This document shows positions 10,064 through 18,822 of a DNA stretch of 64,000 nt, one piece after another. Below the pieces are notes generated by a model, which worked only from the letters and a program-made list of their open reading frames with translations, was not told where the DNA came from and did not search any database. Position numbers and translations under genes: made by a program. This stretch comes from Leptospira licerasiae serovar Varillal str. VAR 010 (GTDB lineage Bacteria; Spirochaetota; Leptospiria; Leptospirales; Leptospiraceae). The stretch spans positions 458,917-522,916 of the forward strand of contig NZ_AHOO02000011.1 of assembly GCF_000244755.1 (NCBI RefSeq). Direction: 5' to 3'. The first letter of the stretch is position 1. Every line of letters starts with the position of its first letter.

Positions 10064-12175
10064 TTAGGATATTGCAGGGAGGGTAACGTAGAATGTAGTA
10101 CCTTCTTCCGAACTGACGAATCGAATGGTGCCTCCGTGTTCTTCTGCCACATTTTTGCAAATATCTAGGCCAAGCCCGGTCCCCTCTCCAGGTGATTTGG
10201 TGGTGAAGAATGGATCAAAAATCCGGTCCTTGATCTCTGTGGGTATTCCGCTTCCGGTGTCTTGAACGGAAATTTCCCAAAAGTCGCCTTTTCGTTCCGC
10301 ATCTACGAATATTCTGCCGGAGTAATTCATTGCGTGTAAGGCATTTGTGATCAAATTGGTCCAGATCAGATATAACCTTTCCGGATCTCCCAGCACTCTT
10401 GCGAATTCCGGAATATTGACATCCACAAGCACCTTGTTTTTTATTTTAGAATAGTATAATGTGATAATATTCTCTATCTGTTCTTTAGGAGAAACCGATT
10501 CGGAGTGAGGTTTCCAATCTCCTTCTCCGGAAGCATAACTTTTTAACGCTTGGATCACTCTTGATGCCTTGATAGAAGCATCTAAGATCAATTGGCTGGA
10601 TCTGGAAATACCGGAAAGTGCGGATGCATTGCTTACGATCATCCACCCTCTCTCTCCTTTTGGGATCTTATCCGCCAATTCGGAAACTTGATCGGGAGAA
10701 ATTCCCAGATCAGTCAAAGCATCCGCCATCACGAGAGAATTTTCTATGCCGGATTCTTTTAAAATAATTTCCGATCTTTTTCTTTTGGATCTTTCTTCCT
10801 TGGAATCGAAGTCCGAATTGACTGAACTTCCCATCTTGAAAAGTATCCCCCAGAATTCTCTTTCTTCCTTATTAAAACTGGAATAATCTTTTAAGAGCTT
10901 TTCCCAAGGTTCGCTTAGAATGGAAAGAATTCCTTCGGTGGAAGAACGAATCGCACCTAACGGAGTATTCAACTCATGCGCTATCCCCGCCATCAACCTT
11001 CCTAAAACGGCCATCTTTTCGGATCGAACCAGATTTTCTTGTGTCTTTCTGAGTTCGTCCATGGCTGCTCTAAGTTTATCGTTGGCAGTCACCAAATACG
11101 TATTAGTTGATATTAATTCTTCCGTTCTTTCCGCAACTGTGATCTCTAATTTTTTATTCGCGTTTCGGATCACTAGTTCCGCAGTTGCCAAGTCGGACAC
11201 TAGTAAACTTTGTCTCAAACTTGCTATCACCACCATTACGCCGGAACAGAACCAGATCACTAATCGAATGATCTCGGGCAAACCCGGTAAAGTTAAAGAA
11301 AGAACGATAGCTGCCGAACAAACGACGACTTCTAATAAGGGGAGAATTCTTAAGAGTCCGCTCTCTGTTCCCGATTCTTTTTCAATTTCTCCGGAAGAAC
11401 TTGGAGCCCAGGTCAAAGTCCCATATCCTAAAAGCAGAATACTGGCCGAAAAGCCTGCGTTTGTTAATGTCCCGTCTTCCGGAACGCTGATCAAAAATAT
11501 GGAATTCCATTGCAACCAACTGATCCCCATCCCCGCTAGCCCGATTACCAAACATAAAAAAGAAAAGTCCGCCTTTAAACGTAAGGAAGGTTTCATCAAG
11601 GCGCCTATGCAGGCGGCAGAAAGCGTGAATACCGGATAAACGGATAAGGTCAATAATTGGAACCAAGGTCTATCTTCTTTTTTAGAAAGATATAATACTA
11701 GGGTAACCGCAAGAACTGCGATCGCAAGTCCTAATGCGTCCATTACGGCCACCTTCATCCGATTAGTTGGAACTCTATCTTTTAAGAACCGAGCAAATCC
11801 TATGGCAAAGAATGGCCCTAACCATGGATAGAATAAGTCGCTTGGCGCAGGAAAACTATAGAACTTGGAGAGAGCTTGGATATCCCAAACTACCTGGCCC
11901 AAAAGATAGGAAAGAAGTCCTAAAAAAAACCAGAATCTGAATCTTTTGGTCTCTCCTTTTGAAGATCTGTAACCGAACCAAGCAGTGATCGTAGCGATCG
12001 CGATAGACGAGGTCCAATGTATATTATCGTAAATGCGTAATAATTCCGTTTCATCCGTGAAATATATAAGAAGAAACAGTAGGAGAACGAATGCAGACCC
12101 TAAGTATATGGAGAGAAATCCTAAATTTCTATCCTTTGAGGAACGAATTTCTAGTACAGTACCCAAGGAATTCAT
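10064..12175 (-). CDS. Membrane sensor histidine kinase, paralogue of the downstream kinase
   Basis: 703-aa kinase with eight or nine hydrophobic segments in residues 20-330, a coiled coil (about 335-390), the H-box GIAHELNTPLGAI and an HATPase domain (DTGSGIP, DPFFTTKSPGEGTGLGLD). The region between the H-box and the helix ASIKASRVIQALKSYA is about 130 residues long and aligns with that of the kinase at 8057-9994 (shared WEKLL, EER, LTDLGI-like and NASALSGI-like pieces), so the two are duplicates that differ in their sensors: membrane here, PAS in the other. The two genes may be one transcript (gap 69 nt, or 21 nt with the alternative start). Confidence 0.92.
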   Translation of the reverse strand: MNSLGTVLEIRSSKDRNLGFLSIYLGSAFVLLLFLLIYFTDETELLRIYDNIHWTSSIAIATITAWFGYRSSKGETKRFRFWFFLGLLSYLLGQVVWDIQALSKFYSFPAPSDLFYPWLGPFFAIGFARFLKDRVPTNRMKVAVMDALGLAIAVLAVTLVLYLSKKEDRPWFQLLTLSVYPVFTLSAACIGALMKPSLRLKADFSFLCLVIGLAGMGISWLQWNSIFLISVPEDGTLTNAGFSASILLLGYGTLTWAPSSSGEIEKESGTESGLLRILPLLEVVVCSAAIVLSLTLPGLPEIIRLVIWFCSGVMVVIASLRQSLLVSDLATAELVIRNANKKLEITVAERTEELISTNTYLVTANDKLRAAMDELRKTQENLVRSEKMAVLGRLMAGIAHELNTPLGAIRSSTEGILSILSEPWEKLLKDYSSFNKEEREFWGILFKMGSSVNSDFDSKEERSKRKRSEIILKESGIENSLVMADALTDLGISPDQVSELADKIPKGERGWMIVSNASALSGISRSSQLILDASIKASRVIQALKSYASGEGDWKPHSESVSPKEQIENIITLYYSKIKNKVLVDVNIPEFARVLGDPERLYLIWTNLITNALHAMNYSGRIFVDAERKGDFWEISVQDTGSGIPTEIKDRIFDPFFTTKSPGEGTGLGLDICKNVAEEHGGTIRFVSSEEGTTFYVTLPAIS

Positions 12176-12228
12176 GCGGATCAGCGGGGCAGAATCCTAC
12201 ACCTTCAAAGGCCGAAGTCCACACTTTT

Positions 12229-12957
12229 TTAGTATAATGTCCTTGAACTCTTATCCGGAATATGAGGAAGGAAGTTTAAACTCACCGGTATATATCTTCC
12301 TCTTACCCAACGAAACATACTTACAGAACTGTTCCAGATCCAAGGCATCCAAGTAAAAACATCTTCATCTTGTCTAAGCATCTTCTTCAAAGTTAAAGAA
12401 ATAGGAGTTCCGGAAGTAAAAATAAAAAGTTTTTCCGCATCGCCAGGTTGGAAATAAGTATCGCAGGCTAAGTCCACCCTGGATTGAAAATGAGCGAAAG
12501 TTTCGATCCCTTCCGGAGTAAAGTCCCCTTTTCTCCAGAAAGACAAGATTTCCTCGGTCAATTTAAAAAATAAGGCTGCGGATCGAACTCCGCCTTTCAA
12601 TCGCACTTTAGAAAATTGTAATAATGATCTTTGAAAGTCAGGTCTAACTGCAGAAAGATATTCCGCATATTTTTTCCACAATTCGGGGGGAAATTCATTC
12701 CAGTTAGGATCGAAAGAATGAAAATTGGATGTGGTCTTAAGATCGGAATGTACGGAACTTACTCCTTTCATAAAAAATTCGGCGGTCTCTTTATGCCTTC
12801 TCATTGTCCCTGAGATGATCTTATCCGGAAAATCTCCATTAGAAGCCATATACTTTCCAAGGGCAAATGCCTGTTCTTTTCCCCTGTCGGTCAATAGATC
12901 GTAATCCTCTCCTGTGGAGTTCGCCTGTCCGTGGCGAATCAAATATATAGCGGACAT
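12229..12957 (-). CDS. Histidine phosphatase superfamily protein
   Basis: 242-aa member of the branch-1 histidine phosphatases (phosphoglycerate mutase-like). The N-terminal catalytic LIRHGQAN motif carries the phospho-accepting His9 or so; SGTMRRHKETAEFF holds the second arginine, and the late segment FIFTSGTPISL replaces the usual TH-G motif near the second catalytic His, which is not obvious. The family ranges from mutases to broad phosphatases. It is the last gene of a five-gene operon and starts 2 nt after the DUF6285 stop. In a pathway that phosphorylates a hydroxyacyl-CoA, a phosphatase could recycle or proof-read a phospho-intermediate, but this is inference. Confidence 0.8.
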   Translation of the reverse strand: MSAIYLIRHGQANSTGEDYDLLTDRGKEQAFALGKYMASNGDFPDKIISGTMRRHKETAEFFMKGVSSVHSDLKTTSNFHSFDPNWNEFPPELWKKYAEYLSAVRPDFQRSLLQFSKVRLKGGVRSAALFFKLTEEILSFWRKGDFTPEGIETFAHFQSRVDLACDTYFQPGDAEKLFIFTSGTPISLTLKKMLRQDEDVFTWMPWIWNSSVSMFRWVRGRYIPVSLNFLPHIPDKSSRTLY

Positions 12958-12959
12958 AT

Positions 12960-13355
12960 TTAGGATTCCGTAGTGAATCTAGGATTTACGATCTCTACTT
13001 TTTCGATAACGGATTCTTTTATATGTTTCCAGTATTCCGTATCTTCCAAAGATTTTTTTTCCTTTCGGATAATATCTCTTAACTCTTCATTCCAAGCAGA
13101 AGTCAGATTCTTCTTTTCATTCCAAGTTTTAGGAAAATCCGTTTTTTTGCCGAGTAAGGAGGATAGTCTAGAAAGCTCCTTATCCAAGGATTCTTCTCCG
13201 GAACGTATTTCTCTGGAGATCACTCCGAGCATATTCCAACTTACTAATGTTTTATACGCTAAAAGATCCTTGTCCTTAAATTCAGGCAAAACTTCCTTCA
13301 TTAGAAAATCCTGGATCGCTTCCAATAATTCCGTCGCGCTTGGTTTATCCTGCAT
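12960..13355 (-). CDS. DUF6285 protein (LvaB-like candidate)
   Basis: 131-aa small helical protein with the DUF6285 pattern: N-terminal PSATELLEAIQDFLMKEVLP, a central YKTLVSWNMLGVISRE helix and a C-terminal KVEIVNPRF. Genes of this type sit next to APH-like kinases and acyl-CoA dehydrogenases; from memory, the Pseudomonas putida levulinate protein LvaB, a partner needed by the kinase LvaA, is of this kind, but I cannot confirm the Pfam assignment here. It lies between the kinase (10-nt gap) and the histidine phosphatase (2-nt gap), consistent with a kinase subunit. Confidence 0.75.
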   Translation of the reverse strand: MQDKPSATELLEAIQDFLMKEVLPEFKDKDLLAYKTLVSWNMLGVISREIRSGEESLDKELSRLSSLLGKKTDFPKTWNEKKNLTSAWNEELRDIIRKEKKSLEDTEYWKHIKESVIEKVEIVNPRFTTES

Positions 13356-13365
13356 TATGATTCCC

Positions 13366-14409
13366 TTATTTTATGGACTCTTCTATGAGTCTCATGGCCT
13401 CGTATTCCATCTCGCAGGCCCTTCTTCCTATGGACGCGAGCTCGATTCCTTTATCCTTTCCGGAAAGATGACGTTCTGCTTGGCCAATACAACCGATCGC
13501 CCAACGAAGGTTTCCCATCACTTCCCAATATCTAATCTTGATCGGATCCAATTTTACGCCGGAAGCCTTTTCGTAGATCTCATAGAACTCGGAACGATCC
13601 GCAAAGCCACCCGCTTCTTTATTTAGTTTTCCGAATCTCCAATCTCTCATACATAACCAAGTTAGATCTTCATGACGATCTCCCCAATGCGCAAATTCCC
13701 AGTCCACAATCCCTTGCAAACCTTCTGAATTTACCATAAAGTTTCCCGTTCTAAAATCTCCATGAATTAGAACTTCGGCATCACTTTCGGGAGCATTCTT
13801 CTCCAACCAATTCAAAATGATTTCCATTGCCGGGTATGCTCCGTCCATGGACTCCAATTGGGTGCGTAAGGCCTGGACGGAACCTTGGGCTACCGTTTTG
13901 CCGCTTATATGTTGTCCTAGATTCAAAACTTCTTTTAGTTTCTCATCCTTACATTTTTCAGGAGTCACCGAATGGATACGTGCAAGATTTTCCGCAAGTT
14001 CTTGCATAATTTGTTTACGGACCTTATTCAAACTCGGATCCTTCACTACGAATCTTCCTGTAGCTTTACCTTGGATCCTTTTCATAAAATAAAATGGATT
14101 ACCGGTTACAGAGTTATCAGATTCCAACCAAAACGGTTCAGGAGTTTTGACTCCTGCTTCAAAGGCCATTCTACAAACTTTGAACTCGTCGATCCGGGAC
14201 AGAGAAGCAAGCAAAGAAGCGCCTTTATCGGTTCGATATACGGTCTGGTATTGTCCGGACTCGGGACCGCCGTTCACCTTTATGTCCGCGGAAAAATTTT
14301 CCTGGCAGGCTCCTCCCGAAAGAGAAACCATATTAGCGATTTCTACTGTTCCTTGGAGCCTTTTTCCTAAATATGATTCCAGTCTTTCCTTCAATTCGGA
14401 ATCTTTCAC
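13366..14409 (-). CDS. APH/ACAD10-type phosphotransferase (LvaA-like candidate)
   Basis: 347-aa kinase-like protein of the aminoglycoside phosphotransferase (APH) superfamily, closest in style to the kinase half of human ACAD10/ACAD11 and to LvaA. Marks are the N-lobe LSGGACQENFSADI, the catalytic loop LIHGDFRTGNFMV (Brenner-type HGDxxxxN) and the metal-binding VDWEFAHWGD. It would transfer phosphate from ATP to the 4-hydroxyl of a hydroxyacyl-CoA or similar substrate; antibiotic resistance is unlikely given the operon. It begins 2 nt after the acyl-CoA dehydrogenase stop. Confidence 0.88.
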   Translation of the reverse strand: MKDSELKERLESYLGKRLQGTVEIANMVSLSGGACQENFSADIKVNGGPESGQYQTVYRTDKGASLLASLSRIDEFKVCRMAFEAGVKTPEPFWLESDNSVTGNPFYFMKRIQGKATGRFVVKDPSLNKVRKQIMQELAENLARIHSVTPEKCKDEKLKEVLNLGQHISGKTVAQGSVQALRTQLESMDGAYPAMEIILNWLEKNAPESDAEVLIHGDFRTGNFMVNSEGLQGIVDWEFAHWGDRHEDLTWLCMRDWRFGKLNKEAGGFADRSEFYEIYEKASGVKLDPIKIRYWEVMGNLRWAIGCIGQAERHLSGKDKGIELASIGRRACEMEYEAMRLIEESIK

Positions 14410-14411
14410 GA

Positions 14412-15587
14412 TCAGAAGCTCTCCTTTCCGGATATTAAATTCCTGCCGATCACCATCTTATGGGTTTCGGTAGGGCCGTCTGCGATCCTTGCGGCTCTTG
14501 CATCTCTATAAAATAATTCTAATTTAAGATAACGACTAAAACCGTGAGATCCGCAGATCTGAATGGCCCTGTCTATACATTTGTTCAACGTTTCACTCAC
14601 CTGCCATTTAGCTAACGAAACTGCCTGTCTTGCATCCCCGTTTTTGCGAAGAATGTCGGCCGCCTTTAATGTAAGTAAAAAGCCCGATTCTATTTCCAAA
14701 GAGGATTCCGCAAACATCCATTGGATCCCTTGGTGATCTGCGAGTTTTCCGCCGAACAATTCTCTTTTGATCGCATATTCTCTTGCGATCTCCATAGACC
14801 TTCTGGCAAGTCCGATCCATCTCATACAATGTGTGAGTCTTGCTGGTCCCAATCTCTCTTGGGAAAGGCGGAAACCTTCTCCGATTTTTCCCAATACTTG
14901 GGACTCATGCACTTTTACGTTTTCGAATTTTAACTCGCAATGTCCGCCCGGACCATGCGAACCTAAAACCCCGATCTCCTGTACCATCGTATATCCGGGA
15001 GCATCTGTCGGAACTAAGAACATAGAAGTGCGTCTGAAACTATCGTTTACCTTGGACATCACGATCAAAAAGGAAGCGCCGTTGGCCCCGGTGCAGTACC
15101 ATTTATGACCGTTCAGAATATAATGATCACCGTCCTTCTCCGCGTTAGTCGAAAGGGAGGTAGGATCGGAACCTGCGCCTGGAGGAGGTTCGGTCATTGC
15201 GAACCCGGAACGAATCTTTCCTTCTACAAGAGGATGGTAATACTTTTTCTTTTGCTCTTCGTTCGCAGCTAAGTGAAGAAGGTGCATATTGCCCTCGTCC
15301 GGGGCGTCACAATTGCAAAGATAAGGAGCGATCGGAGAACGTCCCAACTCGCTGAATACAAGCGCTGTGCCTACTAAATCCAGACCCAAACCGCCTTCCG
15401 ACTTGGGAAGATGTGCAGTCCATAAGCCTCTTTTTTTGGCTTCTTCTCTCAATTTTTGAACGATTGGCTCAGGCATTCTACCATGATCGTAATCGTAATG
15501 ATCTTCTGCAGGGATGGCAACCTCATCCACGAATGCTTTTGCCTTTGCCCTGATCTCGTCTAATTCCTTTGGTATGGATAAATCCAT
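14412..15587 (-). CDS. Acyl-CoA dehydrogenase (LvaC/ACAD10-like candidate)
   Basis: 391-aa FAD-dependent acyl-CoA dehydrogenase of normal length. N-terminal helical domain (1-120), beta domain with [17 protein letters not shown] and [14 protein letters not shown] near 130-170, and C-terminal helices with [19 protein letters not shown] and the late [28 protein letters not shown]. The ACAD10/11 and LvaC branch fits the ATP-kinase neighbour: in that pathway the dehydrogenase works on a 4-phosphoacyl-CoA and helps form the 3-hydroxyacyl-CoA. It is separated by 21 nt from the lactonase-like gene upstream and 2 nt from the kinase downstream. Confidence 0.92.
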   Translation of the reverse strand: MDLSIPKELDEIRAKAKAFVDEVAIPAEDHYDYDHGRMPEPIVQKLREEAKKRGLWTAHLPKSEGGLGLDLVGTALVFSELGRSPIAPYLCNCDAPDEGNMHLLHLAANEEQKKKYYHPLVEGKIRSGFAMTEPPPGAGSDPTSLSTNAEKDGDHYILNGHKWYCTGANGASFLIVMSKVNDSFRRTSMFLVPTDAPGYTMVQEIGVLGSHGPGGHCELKFENVKVHESQVLGKIGEGFRLSQERLGPARLTHCMRWIGLARRSMEIAREYAIKRELFGGKLADHQGIQWMFAESSLEIESGFLLTLKAADILRKNGDARQAVSLAKWQVSETLNKCIDRAIQICGSHGFSRYLKLELFYRDARAARIADGPTETHKMVIGRNLISGKESF

Positions 15588-15608
15588 GATATATTCAATT
15601 TTCCTTAT

Positions 15609-16697
15609 TTATTCTTTTATTAATTCGGAAGGGAGCTTAAACTTCCCTATCCTGTCGTTATGAAGACTTCCCAGATAGATATACTCCCCTTTTCTTTTTA
15701 CGGAGGTTATCTCTTTTAAGTGTTTTCCCTTAGGCTCTTGGAAACTCGCCTCTACTATCCCGTTTTCGTCCAGGATCACGGCAAAAGCGTACGGTTGAGG
15801 TTTAGGCCAAAGAAATTTTGGGAGTTTGGCCACGATAGATTTTGCCCAAGGACGAGGGTGGAGGATCTTATCCACCATATTATTACGAACGGTGAATAAC
15901 GCTAAATAGAGGTGACCCCTTCTGTCCGAAGAAATATTGTCCGGAAAACCGGGAAGGTTCTCCACCCAGATCTCGCTTGTTCCCGCCTTAGGTCCTTTGA
16001 TCCAATATCTATGGATCCTATATTTATAAGTTTCGTTTAATACTAGAAAATCCTCGTTTTTAGAAAGTGCCACACCATTCGGGAAAAAAAGATCTTTCAT
16101 GAGAGTTGTCGTCTTTTTTGTACGAGGATCATATTTCAATAAACGACCGTGAGGAACAGACTCCATTAGATCATACAAATATTCCGCCGAGCCGTATTTA
16201 TCGCTCGCATCCGAAAAATAGACAGTCCCGTCCTTAGCTACATCCAGATCGTCCGTGAATTTGAAAGGAACTCCTTCGGATTCGGTGCTCAACACTTCTA
16301 CCTTTCCATCTTTGCCGATCTGAAGAAGACCTTTGATCGCGTCCGCAACTATGATGGAACCGTCCCCTAATAATTTCATTCCAAGAGGACGCCCTCCCGT
16401 GAATGCGTGCGCTTTCATTTCTCCGTCTTTGGAAATGAGATACACTTTGCCATCTTCACTCGCAGAGTAAATATTACCGTCGTCATCCGGTTCGATATCT
16501 TCAGGACCATGTATCTTTCCGAGTGCGATTAGTTCTGCGGATTCCAAAGCTTTGTTCTCTTGGAAGGCGCCGATCAAACCCGTATCCACAGGAGGTTGGT
16601 AGGCAATGGGTTGGATAGGAGAAGGTTTGAGTGCAAAACCTATTATAAAAATGATAATGAACGCTGCAGAGAGCAGGAGGATTTTTTTCGTGTTCAC
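15609..16697 (-). CDS. Membrane-anchored SMP-30/strictosidine synthase-like protein
   Basis: Six-bladed beta-propeller protein of about 362 aa. The start is GTG at 16697: a perfect AGGAGG lies 5-6 nt upstream and the product then begins with VNTKK and one hydrophobic helix (residues 5-22), a signal anchor. A longer in-frame reading to 16829 has no such support. Propeller marks are GPEDIEPDDDGNIY, FPNGVALSKNEDFLVLNE and LPGFPDNISSDRRGHLYLAL, typical of the APMAP/strictosidine synthase-like branch, some of which are calcium-dependent lactonases or esterases. It is the first gene of the acyl-CoA dehydrogenase/kinase operon, so a lactone-opening role is an attractive inference. Confidence 0.85.
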   Translation of the reverse strand: MNTKKILLLSAAFIIIFIIGFALKPSPIQPIAYQPPVDTGLIGAFQENKALESAELIALGKIHGPEDIEPDDDGNIYSASEDGKVYLISKDGEMKAHAFTGGRPLGMKLLGDGSIIVADAIKGLLQIGKDGKVEVLSTESEGVPFKFTDDLDVAKDGTVYFSDASDKYGSAEYLYDLMESVPHGRLLKYDPRTKKTTTLMKDLFFPNGVALSKNEDFLVLNETYKYRIHRYWIKGPKAGTSEIWVENLPGFPDNISSDRRGHLYLALFTVRNNMVDKILHPRPWAKSIVAKLPKFLWPKPQPYAFAVILDENGIVEASFQEPKGKHLKEITSVKRKGEYIYLGSLHNDRIGKFKLPSELIKE

Positions 16698-16861
16698 GAT
16701 TCCCTCCTTAGGGAAAACGAATGAGACGCTACTTACGAAGGTCGGGCAGTCAACGTAAAATTCTGAGGTTCCCGCCTTCTTACCAGAATAATTGATTGCG
16801 GCTCCCAACCAATCGCCGATATCGTACATGAGGACTAAAAACTTTTCCAGTCCGTTTTAGC

Positions 16862-17494
16862 ATGAAGATCTCCGAAGATATGGTAAACAAACACGGTCTC
16901 CGCTTTAAGGAATCCGCTGTTATTTTCGACGAGAACGAACCTGCAGACCAAATGTATCTGATCCTTTCCGGAAAAGTGGGGATCCATAAAAAAGTAAAAG
17001 AAGCATTCAAACTTCTAATAGAACTGAAAGAAGGGGATATGTTCGGTGAGATGGCGCTGGTGGATCGTAAGCCCAGAAGTGCAAGAGCCATCGCAAAAAC
17101 CGACGTCTTATTATTTGCGATCACCGAGAGTGTGTTCTATAACCTAATCCAGACCAACCCTTCTTTCTCTTTAAAGATGGTAAAAATGCTTTCTTCCAGA
17201 TTGAGAGAGACCAACCAAACCATAGCTAGTCTTTTAAAAGGAGACAGAAAGAATATTGTTACTTCCGCACTCGTCACTTTCGCGCAAACGAGGGGAGAAC
17301 AGATAGAGGGACAATACAAGGTACATTTGGCCGCGTTTATGAAATGGGCCATCTTAAGAGTCGGATTGGAACACACTGATTTGGTATCCGCGATCAATCT
17401 TTTAGTAAAAGACAAATTGATCGAACAACCTAAAAACGATCCCAGCCATATATTGATACGGGATACGTTTTTTAAATACACATTGGACCAGTAA
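16862..17494 (+). CDS. Crp/Fnr-type cyclic nucleotide-binding regulator
   Basis: 210-aa protein with an N-terminal cNMP-binding beta-roll (residues about 10-115; [32 protein letters not shown] is the phosphate-binding cassette) and a C-terminal region (about 135-205) in the place of the Crp helix-turn-helix. The cassette [13 protein letters not shown] is close to the cAMP-binding consensus. The C-domain does not show a strong canonical recognition helix. It is divergent from the lactonase/acyl-CoA dehydrogenase operon, with 164 nt between starts, and is followed after 3 nt by the acyltransferase gene. Confidence 0.85.
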   Translation: MKISEDMVNKHGLRFKESAVIFDENEPADQMYLILSGKVGIHKKVKEAFKLLIELKEGDMFGEMALVDRKPRSARAIAKTDVLLFAITESVFYNLIQTNPSFSLKMVKMLSSRLRETNQTIASLLKGDRKNIVTSALVTFAQTRGEQIEGQYKVHLAAFMKWAILRVGLEHTDLVSAINLLVKDKLIEQPKNDPSHILIRDTFFKYTLDQ

Positions 17495-17497
17495 TTC

Positions 17498-18703
17498 TTG
17501 GCTGAACAAAGCTCACCGGCCAAACAAAGCAGGCTGGATTATTTAGACAATCTCAGATCCTTTGCGCTACTATTGGGCTTAGCGTTCCATGTGGCGATAG
17601 TATATGCCGCAATCATCATATATCCATTAAGAAATAATGATAGATCTATAGCTTTTGACGTATTCGGAGAATGGGTCCATCTTTTCAGAATGCCTATGTT
17701 TTTTGTACTTTCCGGATATTTTACGGAGAGGATCTATCTTTCTAAAACATTAAAGGAATTTTTAAGACTTAGAGGGTTAAGGATCATCCTCCCCCTGATA
17801 CCGGGGATCATATTGTTCGCACCGATGCAATATTATGTGAACGCATTACAGGAAGGTTACCAAGGGAATTATTTCAAGTTTTTATGGGAAGAATTCTTAC
17901 TTAAGAATCCGGCTCCTTCCCATCTTTGGTTCATACTCTATTTAGCGTTATACACATTTTTATATCTCGGCGTCCGTCCGGTAATCTCCAGGATCGGTGC
18001 GTTCATACTACCTTCTTCCAGATACGGAGAAGCAGTGACTAAAAAAAGATCCAGCATAAAATGGGAAACATTACTCATTGCAGGAATTTGGTGCACGATT
18101 TGGACTTGCGGGATTAATTACTTTTTCTTAAAGGACGAAAAATACTTCAATATAGAACCGGTCCAGTTCATATATGATTTCAGCTTTTTCCTATTCGGAA
18201 GTTTTTTGATCGGAAAAGAAAGTACGATCTTAAAAGGAGAAACTGATCGTTTCGAGATCATCCTACTCGGATTTTTATCTCTTATCTTTTTCGGATTATT
18301 TTATTGGATCAGCACAATCGATCCATACTGGTCTTATTTCGGATATACAGGATACTGGAACAGAATACTTCATATTTTTCTAAAGTGTTTGGGCGGATGG
18401 ATCTGGATCTCGTTTTTCATCCGACTCTTCCAGCTATTTTTCAACAAAGCGGGAAAACTCAGTTTTTATTTAAGAGAGTCCAGTTTACCGGTGTATCTGA
18501 TCCATCATCCTATTTCTCTCGGAATCGGATTCTTAGTGGTAAACACTCACCTTTCTATTTGGGCCAAATTTTCTATTCATATCTTTTTAGTTTATGCTGT
18601 CACTTTCTTGGTGTATCATTTCGTCATCCGAGACTCCAACTTCTGGCTGACTGTGCTCGGGAATAAAGGGATCAGTTTTAAAAGGAATATAAAGGTTAGG
18701 TGA
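17498..18703 (+). CDS. Acyltransferase-3 family membrane protein
   Basis: 401-aa polytopic membrane protein of the acyltransferase-3 family (OpgC/OafA type), with about ten hydrophobic segments. The N-terminal RLDYLDNLRSFALLLGLAFHVAIV holds the family His in TM1, and FRMPMFFVLSGYF follows as expected. Late in the protein are SLPVYLIHHPI and transmembrane helices. Members acetylate or succinylate surface carbohydrates or lipids. The start is TTG at 17498, only 3 nt after the Crp-like gene stop, so translation is probably coupled. Confidence 0.9.
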   Translation: MAEQSSPAKQSRLDYLDNLRSFALLLGLAFHVAIVYAAIIIYPLRNNDRSIAFDVFGEWVHLFRMPMFFVLSGYFTERIYLSKTLKEFLRLRGLRIILPLIPGIILFAPMQYYVNALQEGYQGNYFKFLWEEFLLKNPAPSHLWFILYLALYTFLYLGVRPVISRIGAFILPSSRYGEAVTKKRSSIKWETLLIAGIWCTIWTCGINYFFLKDEKYFNIEPVQFIYDFSFFLFGSFLIGKESTILKGETDRFEIILLGFLSLIFFGLFYWISTIDPYWSYFGYTGYWNRILHIFLKCLGGWIWISFFIRLFQLFFNKAGKLSFYLRESSLPVYLIHHPISLGIGFLVVNTHLSIWAKFSIHIFLVYAVTFLVYHFVIRDSNFWLTVLGNKGISFKRNIKVR

Positions 18704-18822
18704 TCCAAAAAATCCTAACGCCTTCGGCTTCTACTCATAACGAAGCTCAAACCTAGTAATTCTACGAATAGAAATTTATTTACATAGGGTCCATAATTTT
18801 CCTCAAAAAAGGCAAGGAAATC

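Noticed and set aside
10920..11639. 239-codon plus-strand open frame inside the membrane histidine kinase
   Set aside because: It is antisense to a fully recognised kinase, its product is Ser/Lys/Pro-biased and matches no fold; a shadow of the minus-strand gene.
13366..14409. APH-fold kinase considered as an antibiotic-resistance gene
   Set aside because: Its tight operon with an acyl-CoA dehydrogenase and DUF6285, and the ACAD10-like motifs, point to acyl-CoA metabolism.
16698..16829. 44-residue N-terminal extension of the lactonase-like protein
   Set aside because: A perfect AGGAGG precedes the GTG at 16697 and the signal anchor follows directly; the extension has no ribosome site.
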